From contig RHKY01000054.1 in NCBI GenBank assembly GCA_008363385.1, positions 1 through 39,213 of the forward strand: a DNA stretch of 39,213 bases. Direction: 5' to 3'. The notes under the pieces are model-generated. The model did no database searches. It saw only the letters and a list, made by a program, of their open reading frames with translations, and was not told the origin of the DNA. Positions 31,859 to 39,213 of this stretch are shown here, one piece after another. Positions within the stretch are counted from its first letter, which is position 1. The number at the start of each line of letters is the position of its first letter. The translations under genes were made by a program, and so were the position numbers. The stretch is from Acidobacteriota bacterium (GTDB lineage Bacteria; Acidobacteriota; Thermoanaerobaculia; UBA5066).

Positions 31859-32312
31859 CCGCTCGCCGATCCACTTCCGCCAGGAGACCGAGGTCGGCGA
31901 TCGTCAGCTGCGGGTGCCCGCGCTGGATCGACCGGCGGACCGCCTCGCGCGGCATGCCGGCGATCAGGGCCATCAGGATCGCCGAGGTCGTCTTTCCCCG
32001 TCCGGGGCCGCCGACGAGGAGGGCGCGGCGGGCCGTGACGAGCGTCAGCATCGGCAGGAGGACGAACGAGCTGTAGCTCATCGCCGAGGGGAGGCGGACC
32101 GAGTCCCCGGCTTTGTTCGAGAAGACGGGGCCCGGGCCGAACTCCACGTCGTAGGTCGGGCAGAGGACCGCGTTGTTCACGATCCAGAGGTAGGCCTGCC
32201 GCAGCTTGTCCGGAAGCGTCGGGCCGTCGCGGTCGGACAGGTGGACGGAGAGCGTCGGGCCCGCCTTGGCCCTCCCCGACAGGAGGCGCGTCCCCGGGTC
32301 GCGGCTCGGCAT
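30830..32312 (-). pseudogene. MoxR-type AAA+ ATPase split by a frameshift
   Basis: MoxR-family ATPase that would remodel protein targets with its vWA partner. From ATG 32312 the frame encodes the Walker A loop VGGPGRGKTTS (residues ~100-110) and the segment RGHPQLTIADL, ending at 31890. The downstream frame resumes at 31888 with VSWRKWIGERVKIVDEYNR (Walker B, with Asp-Glu), WFLTANDDAGGG (sensor 1) and ALRDRIDVVV (Arg finger), and reads on to the stop at 30830. One nucleotide and roughly 15-20 expected residues between IADL and VSWRKW are missing, so a short non-triplet deletion is likely, real or an assembly error. TAGGAT lies 8 nt before the ATG. Confidence 0.8.
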
Positions 32313-32320
32313 GTACCGGA

Positions 32321-32326
32321 ATCCTA
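32321..32326 (-). promoter_or_regulatory. -10-like hexamer TAGGAT, 8 nt before ATG
   Basis: TAGGATtccggtacATG on the minus strand, 8 nt before the ATPase start. It would give a leaderless transcript for the whole five-gene operon. Confidence 0.4.
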
Positions 32327-32363
32327 CTCCGCGCCGGGCGGGCGGACGAGCGAGCCCCGGGCC

Positions 32364-32369
32364 TAAGAT
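32364..32369 (+). promoter_or_regulatory. -10-like hexamer TAAGAT before the S9 peptidase
   Basis: TAAGAT lies 20 nt before ATG 32390, followed by a GGAGG-type Shine-Dalgarno, so this message has a short leader. Together with the box at 32321 it makes a compact divergent promoter of about 80 bp. Confidence 0.35.
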
Positions 32370-32389
32370 CCGGCTCCGAGGAGGGCCCC

Positions 32390-34522
<2,133 letters not shown>

Positions 34523-34544
34523 GCCGGGTCGGCCCTCCGGCCGC

Positions 34545-35345
34545 TCAGGTCCGCGGGCGCCGGCCCCCGCCGGCCCGCCGCGCGAAGCAGAGCCCCGACC
34601 AGGTGGCGTCGAGGGCGGCGATCTTGTAGTCGACGAGGGCCGCGGCGAGCCCCGCGGCCCGGACCTCCTTCTCGGAGAGGTCCGACCGGACGCCCGAGGC
34701 CTTCTTCGGCCAGGCGAGCCAGAGCTTGCCGCCCGCCGCCAGCGCCGCGACGGCGCGGGGGAGCGAGGCCGCGAGCCGCCGGCGCGACGGAGCGAACAGG
34801 ACGAGGACGTCGGCGCCCGGGCGGAGGCGCGAGACGACGCGGGCCCCGTCCGGGAGCGGGGCGAGCGCCCGCGCGAAGCCGGCGGGCGCCCCCGAGAGGA
34901 CGACGAGGTGCCCCGGCCGGATCCCGAGCTTCCTCGGGAGAGGCGTCCCCGAGTAGCCGTCCATGGCGCCCGGGACGACCGGGCTCGCCGGCGGCGCCGC
35001 CAGCGCCGCGGCGAGGACGGGGCCGGGGTCGTCCCACGACCCGAACGCCGCGTCCGGGAGGAGGGCGCGCGCCTTGGCGACCGCCTCCTCCGTGCCGCCG
35101 AGGAAGACGATCGGGACGTTGCGGGTCCCCTTCCGGCGGCGGAGCCACGCGGCGAGCTCGCGGCCGTGGGACGGTCCGCGGCCGAGGTCGAAGAGGAAGG
35201 CGTCCGGCGGGTCGGCCAGGAGCGGCTCGACCTCCCCGGGCCCGCGCGGCGAGACGAGGACGACGCCGTGCCCGAGCGAGAGGAGCCTCGACGCGTGCCC
35301 GGCGGCGGCGCCCGGGTCGTGGTGGAAGAGGGCGAGCCGGGCCAC
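34545..35345 (-). CDS. Receiver-like domain fused to DUF3052
   Basis: A 266-residue protein. Residues ~1-115 resemble a response-regulator receiver: the expected phospho-Asp is kept in AFLFDLGRG, but the acidic pair is reduced to HHD and the conserved Lys is lost (FGSWDD), so phosphorylation is doubtful. From YSGTPLPRKLGIRPGH to the end it matches the DUF3052 family by pattern (LWLAWPKKASGVRSDL, then VDYKIAALDATWSGLCF), a small protein of unknown role that usually stands alone. GTG 35345 has GGGGGG nearby and lies 14 bp after the GGDEF gene, so the two probably share one transcript and signalling role. Confidence 0.8.
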   Translation of the reverse strand: MARLALFHHDPGAAAGHASRLLSLGHGVVLVSPRGPGEVEPLLADPPDAFLFDLGRGPSHGRELAAWLRRRKGTRNVPIVFLGGTEEAVAKARALLPDAAFGSWDDPGPVLAAALAAPPASPVVPGAMDGYSGTPLPRKLGIRPGHLVVLSGAPAGFARALAPLPDGARVVSRLRPGADVLVLFAPSRRRLAASLPRAVAALAAGGKLWLAWPKKASGVRSDLSEKEVRAAGLAAALVDYKIAALDATWSGLCFARRAGGGRRPRT

Positions 35346-35359
35346 CGTCGCGACCCCCC

Positions 35360-36505
35360 TCAGCTCTTCAGGACGACGGCGCTGCCGGCGCTCTGGGTCG
35401 AGGCGACGACGACGCAGTTCTTCCCCTTCAGCTTGGCCGCGTAGAGGGCGGCGTCGGCCATCTTCAGGATCTCGTTCTTCTGCTCGGGCGGCGTCTTGCC
35501 CGGGGTGCAGTGGCGCCGGTAGGTGGCGACGCCGATCGAGATCGTGATGACCCCCTTCAGGCAGAGGCCGGGCTCCCCCGGGCCGGTCGACATCGGGAGG
35601 AAGGTCCAGGCGGCGACCGCCTCGCGGATCCGCTCGGAGACGGCGACGGCGGCGGCCAGGTCGGTCTCGAGGAGGATCACCGTGAACTCGTCCCCGCCGT
35701 ACCGGCACGGGAGCGAGACGGTCTGCGCGAGGCACCGCTGCAGGACGAAGGCGACCTCCCGGAGGACCTGGCTCCCGGCGAGGTGGCCGTGCTCGTCGTT
35801 GACGGACTTCAGGTGGTCCAGGTCGAGGAAGAGGAGGGCGAGGTCCCCCTCGCGCGCGGCGGCGAGCCGGTCGATCTCCTGCTGGAGCTTCTTGTGGAAG
35901 TAGCGGTCGTTGTAGAGCGACGTGAGCGAGTCGCGCCGGGCCACCTCGCGCGCCCGCCGCTCGTCGAGGAGGTTCTGCAGGGCGAGCGACAGCGTGTCGC
36001 CGAAGAGCTCCATCAGCCGGTCGTCCCGCGCCCCGAAGCCGCCGGGCTCGCGGCGGTTGAGGAGGACGAGCGACCCGCAGACGTGGCTCTCCACGACGAC
36101 CGGCACCGCCAGGACGCTGTCGACCGGCTCGACGAGGAGGGAGTCCACCTCGCGCGAGAAGACCCGTGCCCCGCCGACCTCGTTGACGCTCGTCCGCTCG
36201 CCGCGGGCGTAGACGAACCCGGCGATCCCGTCCACGGGGCGGACCTTCTGGCCCAGCATCTCGGTCCCCGCCGTCCCCGCGACGACGACGGCCGTCAGCT
36301 CGTTCCGCGACCGGTCCTCCTCCTTCAGGGCCGGGTCGTCCAGGAGGAGGACCGCCGCGCGCGACGGGACGAAGTCGAGCGCGCGTCGGACGAGCGTCGT
36401 CAGGAAGCGGTCGGTCGACGTGCCGCTCGTCTCGTCCAGGAGCCGGTGCCGCTCCATGTAGCGGGCGAGCGCCTTGGGCGGGAGGATCCGCGCCGGGACG
36501 GTCAC
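35360..36505 (-). CDS. GAF-GGDEF diguanylate cyclase
   Basis: A 381-residue soluble protein predicted to make c-di-GMP. N-terminal GAF-type sensor (~residues 25-195; GIAGFVYARGE, VDSVLAVPVV, VCGSLVLLN), then GGDEF (~205-370): DSLTSLYNDRYFHKKL, LLFLDLDHLKSVND and the intact active loop CRYGGDEF. The inhibitory I-site, RxxD in the usual place five residues before the loop, is QTVS, so product feedback should be weak or absent. GTG 36505 with TATGAT 6 nt upstream suggests a leaderless message; an internal Met (MERHRLLDE) is a possible alternative start. Followed by the receiver-like/DUF3052 gene. Confidence 0.9.
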   Translation of the reverse strand: MTVPARILPPKALARYMERHRLLDETSGTSTDRFLTTLVRRALDFVPSRAAVLLLDDPALKEEDRSRNELTAVVVAGTAGTEMLGQKVRPVDGIAGFVYARGERTSVNEVGGARVFSREVDSLLVEPVDSVLAVPVVVESHVCGSLVLLNRREPGGFGARDDRLMELFGDTLSLALQNLLDERRAREVARRDSLTSLYNDRYFHKKLQQEIDRLAAAREGDLALLFLDLDHLKSVNDEHGHLAGSQVLREVAFVLQRCLAQTVSLPCRYGGDEFTVILLETDLAAAVAVSERIREAVAAWTFLPMSTGPGEPGLCLKGVITISIGVATYRRHCTPGKTPPEQKNEILKMADAALYAAKLKGKNCVVVASTQSAGSAVVLKS

Positions 36506-36511
36506 GCCCCG

Positions 36512-36517
36512 ATCATA
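36512..36517 (-). promoter_or_regulatory. -10-like hexamer TATGAT, 6 nt before GTG
   Basis: Minus-strand TATGATcggggcGTG. Transcription starting about 7 nt downstream would begin at the GTG of the GGDEF gene. Confidence 0.4.
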
Positions 36518-36585
36518 TCGGCCCGGCCGACCGGCCCGCGAACGGCGGGGGCCCGCCCCGCCGCCCGCCCTGCTCCGCCGGCCGC

Positions 36586-38487
36586 CTATCCCAGCCGCGA
36601 GAGGACCCGGCGAGCCCTCTCGCGCGTCTCGGCGATCCGCTCGGCGTACTCGCCCAGCTGCGGGGCGAAGCGGAGGAAGTCGAGGTCGGCGAGGAGCTCG
36701 CGCACGTCGTCCCGCAGGTCGGACGGGAGCCCGGAGGCCTCGAGCCGTTCCAGGATCGTCCCCGTCGGGGCCCCTTCCGGCACGCCGTGCCGGCGAAGGA
36801 GGCGGTCCCTGAGGGCGCGGTCGACCCGCGCGGCGGCGCGCTCCTTGGTCTCCCCGTCCTCCGGGACCAGCGCCGCCCCCCACTCCCGGCTGCGCCGGCG
36901 GGAGCGGACGGCCAGGGCGGCGGCGCCGCCGGCGGCGACGAGGGCGACCGGGACGGCGACGAGGAGCCAGACGGGGATGGCGACGGTCCGCCGCGTCAGG
37001 TCGAGCGTCGGGGCGCCGGGCTCGGGCGTCGGGGAGGCCGCACCTCCCTTGGCGGACGTCACCGGCGGCTCGGACGGCGGAAGCGTCAGCGCCTCGCCCG
37101 AGGCGGGAGCCGCGGGCGCGCCGGCCTCCGCGGGGGCCGCGGGGGCGGAGGAAGGGGGAGTCGCCCCGCTGGCCAGGGCGGGCTCCGGGGCCCCGGGGGT
37201 CACCCGGACCGTGAGCGGCGCCGTCGTCCGCGTCACGATCCTCTTCTGCTCCGGGTCGAAGACGTCGAGGGCCACGGGCGGGACCGTCAGCTCGCCCTCG
37301 GCCTGCGGGACGACGACGTAGCTCCACTCGGCGGTCGACGTCAGGCGGCCCGCGGCGCGGCCGCTGCCGCTCTTGGAGGTCGGCGCGTAGACGCGCGCCC
37401 CCGGGATCTCGATCCGGGGGGCCTCCGTGGCGGTGCGGAGGTTCCCGGTCCCGGCGAGCTTGACCTTCAGCGTCAAGGCCTCGCCCGCGGCGACCTGCCG
37501 GTGGTCCAGCGAGGCGCTCAGGTCGAAGGAGCCGACCGGCCCCTTGAAGTCCGGGCGGCCCGGGATCGGCAGGACCTTGATCAGCAGGGGTGCCGTGGAG
37601 CGCTCGACGACGCGCGGCCGCATGAAGCCGAAGGGGTCGTCGAAGAAGTCCCCGCCGCCGCGGACGGCGAGCCGGATGGTGGAGGGCGGGACCGTGAGCG
37701 AGCCGGGCGCCAGCCCCGCGACGGCCTTCTTCATCAGGGTGAAGCGGAGGACCGTCTGCCCCTCGTGCGTGGCGCGTCGGCCGGTCGGGCGCTCCGGGCG
37801 CTCGATGTCCTCCGCCCAGAAGCCGGGGAACTTGGGCGGCTCGGCGTACTCCAGCCCCGTGACGTCGGCCTGCGTGACGAGCTCGTAGTGGAGGAGGATC
37901 TCCTCCCCGACGTAGGCGGTCGTCCGGTCCGGCGTGACGGTGTAGAGGACGAGGGGCTCCGAGCGCCTCGTGGCGCCGACGCGGCGGTCGCGCCTGTCCG
38001 CCGACCCGGGCGGAAAGCCCATGCCCGGCTCGGCGAACGGGTCCTCGTCCCTCAGGCCGGGCCCGGGGCCGGGGTCGGCCGCGGGCGGGCCCACCTCGAA
38101 GACGTAGCCTGCGGCCTTGACCGTCTTCCCGCCGACGCTCCACGTCGTCTCGCCCAGCTCGGCCGGACCGGCTCCCTTCGGGAGGAAGCGGTAGGTGAGC
38201 GTGACGGACTTGCTCAGCTCGCCGTTGATGAAGGTGATCCTCGTCGAGGACGAGGGGCCGCCCGCGGGCGAGAGGTTGCGCAGGGGGAAGGAGTCCGGCG
38301 GGCGGACGTCGCCGAGGCTCCCCGTGCCGGAGAAGGTGAACGAGACGTGGACCGGGACGTTCGCGGGCGGGCGGGGGCGGTCGACCTGGACCTCGACGCG
38401 GGGGGCGTCCCCGTCCTGTGCGCGGGCGGCTCCGGCCAGGAGGAGCGGCAGGAGCACGGTGGCCCCGAGGGCGCGAGCTCGTCTCAC
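36586..38487 (-). CDS. batD: BatD-family protein
   Basis: A 633-residue protein of the BatD (aerotolerance operon) family. N-terminal signal (LLPLLLAGAARAQ), then tandem Ig-like beta domains (~25-440; SVTLTYRFLPKGAGPAELGE, VGEEILLHYELVTQADVTGLEY, SFDLSASLDHRQVAAGEALTL). A Pro/Ala-rich linker leads to a C-terminal membrane helix (LLVAVPVALVAAGGAAALAV) and a cytosolic helical tail to the end. BatD proteins act in the periplasm with vWA proteins BatA/BatB and a MoxR ATPase; none of these is in the window and they may lie past the right edge. ATG 38487 overlaps the TPR gene stop (ATGA). Confidence 0.88.
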   Translation of the reverse strand: MRRARALGATVLLPLLLAGAARAQDGDAPRVEVQVDRPRPPANVPVHVSFTFSGTGSLGDVRPPDSFPLRNLSPAGGPSSSTRITFINGELSKSVTLTYRFLPKGAGPAELGETTWSVGGKTVKAAGYVFEVGPPAADPGPGPGLRDEDPFAEPGMGFPPGSADRRDRRVGATRRSEPLVLYTVTPDRTTAYVGEEILLHYELVTQADVTGLEYAEPPKFPGFWAEDIERPERPTGRRATHEGQTVLRFTLMKKAVAGLAPGSLTVPPSTIRLAVRGGGDFFDDPFGFMRPRVVERSTAPLLIKVLPIPGRPDFKGPVGSFDLSASLDHRQVAAGEALTLKVKLAGTGNLRTATEAPRIEIPGARVYAPTSKSGSGRAAGRLTSTAEWSYVVVPQAEGELTVPPVALDVFDPEQKRIVTRTTAPLTVRVTPGAPEPALASGATPPSSAPAAPAEAGAPAAPASGEALTLPPSEPPVTSAKGGAASPTPEPGAPTLDLTRRTVAIPVWLLVAVPVALVAAGGAAALAVRSRRRSREWGAALVPEDGETKERAAARVDRALRDRLLRRHGVPEGAPTGTILERLEASGLPSDLRDDVRELLADLDFLRFAPQLGEYAERIAETRERARRVLSRLG

Positions 38488-39213
38488 CAGTCCCTCGCGA
38501 CGCGGCGCTCCTTGCGCCGCTCCGCGAGCCTCCTCTTCTGCTCGTCCAGGTCCGCGCTGTTGATGGCCGAAAGGAGCTGCTCGGCTTTCTCGCGGCTCAT
38601 CCGGGCTTTCTCCTCGAACTCCTTGTCCTCGCGCTCCTTTTGCTCCTTCTCGCTCTGGGGCGAGGGGGAGGGAGACGGCGAGGGACCGTCCTTCTTCTGC
38701 TGCTGTTGCTGCTTCTTCTTCCGCTCGTCCTCGGCGTGCCGGAGGGAGAGCTCGTAGTTCCAGGCCGCGTCGGCGTCGCCGGGGGAGAGCTTCAGGGCCT
38801 GGCGGAACGCCGCCGCGGCCTTCTCGTAGCTCTTCCCGGCGAAGAAGGCCTTCCCCTCGTTGTAGGCCGCGTCTCGGGAGAGGGGGCGGGAGCCGGAGCG
38901 GCGGGCCTCGTCCAAGGCGGCCACGGCCTCCGGCAGGCGCCCGGCGGCGAGGAGGGCCGACCCGAGGTTGTACGTCCCGGCGGCGTCCCCGGGGGCCAGC
39001 GCCCGCTGCCGGTCGAAGCGGGCCAGGGCCTCGTCTGGCTTCTTCTCCTCGAGGGCCTTCGCCCCCTTCTTCGCCTCGGCGCGCGGAGAGCCGACCAGCC
39101 GCTCCCAGAGCGGCAGGGGAGAGGGCGTCGGGACGGCGGCCGGCTCCCCGGCGCCCTGCGGCGGGGCGGCAGGGGCCGCGCCCCCGGGGGCGGCCGGAGG
39201 CGCTGCCGGGGGC
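38484..39213 (-). CDS. BatC-like TPR protein (partial, runs off the edge)
   Basis: The 5' end lies outside the window; the reading frame is open from 39213 to its stop at 38484. The visible part starts with a Pro/Ala-rich stretch, then tetratricopeptide repeats (AEAKKGAKALEEKKPDEALA, NLGSALLAAGRLPEAVAALD and GKSYEKAAAAFRQALKLSPGD). A low-complexity Lys/Gln run (KKKQQQQQKK) and Ser/Pro repeats precede a charged helical tail. BatC of Bat operons is a TPR protein next to BatD, which fits; an alternative is that this is the C-terminal half of a vWA-TPR BatB-type protein. Confidence 0.8.
   Translation of the reverse strand, partial: PPAAPPAAPGGAAPAAPPQGAGEPAAVPTPSPLPLWERLVGSPRAEAKKGAKALEEKKPDEALARFDRQRALAPGDAAGTYNLGSALLAAGRLPEAVAALDEARRSGSRPLSRDAAYNEGKAFFAGKSYEKAAAAFRQALKLSPGDADAAWNYELSLRHAEDERKKKQQQQQKKDGPSPSPSPSPQSEKEQKEREDKEFEEKARMSREKAEQLLSAINSADLDEQKRRLAERRKERRVARDW

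Noticed and set aside
29979-32312. One 777-residue protein joining the ATPase N-terminus to the 291-residue unknown protein
   Set aside because: The middle of this frame is Arg/Gly-rich nonsense. The real ATPase C-terminal half is in another frame over the same bases, so the open frame is accidental.

Overview
This is a GC-rich bacterial chromosomal window (about 70 %, judged by eye). It is densely packed, with at least 36 protein genes, many 4-bp start/stop overlaps (GTGA, ATGA, TTGA) and frequent GTG starts. I see no rRNA, tRNA, CRISPR array, transposase or phage gene. The gene mix is pyrR-pyrB-pyrC, a Bat-type BatC/BatD pair, many secreted proteins with Sec signals, a signal-peptide-bearing S9 peptidase and an unusual M28 peptidase. 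That would fit a diderm such as an Acidobacteriota (Thermoanaerobaculia-like) or myxobacterial lineage. The phylum call is inference and weak.

Layout. 1-5.9 kb: xanthine phosphoribosyltransferase, an NmrA-type reductase, small secreted or unknown proteins, a DRE-TIM (HMG-CoA-lyase-like) enzyme coupled to a small protein with an HU-like N-terminus, and a transglutaminase-fold protein. 6-10 kb: a CSS-motif/EAL phosphodiesterase diverging from a large exported M28 peptidase. 10.1-13.9 kb: an unknown membrane protein, then the pyrimidine operon pyrR-pyrB-pyrC, with a curious duplicated pyrB 3' end at the pyrB/pyrC junction. 13.9-16.5 kb: single-domain response regulator, GT-C membrane glycosyltransferase, inositol-monophosphatase-like enzyme.

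16.5-25.5 kb is a long minus-strand run. It reads AsnB-like amidotransferase lacking its glutaminase nucleophile, GT1 glycosyltransferase, PIG-L deacetylase, lysine 6-aminotransferase, monofunctional transglycosylase, BIG2-repeat lipoprotein, Memo-family protein and glycogen synthase. A radical SAM gene diverges from the AsnB-like gene. Glycosyltransferase, deacetylase and amide-forming enzyme together repeat the biosynthetic logic of mycothiol/bacillithiol-type amino-sugar conjugates, but with different enzyme families.

26.3-32.3 kb is a five-gene minus-strand operon: MoxR-type AAA+ ATPase, unknown protein, HExxH metallopeptidase/vWA protein, unknown protein and a PaaK-like adenylate-forming enzyme. 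The ATPase is split between two frames by an apparent internal deletion. This operon and the AsnB/GT1/PIG-L/radical SAM set are the best candidates for an undescribed system. 32.4-39.2 kb: an oligopeptidase-B-like protease, a degenerate-receiver/DUF3052 fusion, a GAF-GGDEF cyclase with a degenerate I-site, and BatD plus a BatC-like TPR protein that runs off the right edge.

A recurring feature is a TAnnnT (-10-like) hexamer only 6-10 nt before the start codon of first-in-operon genes, suggesting leaderless transcripts.
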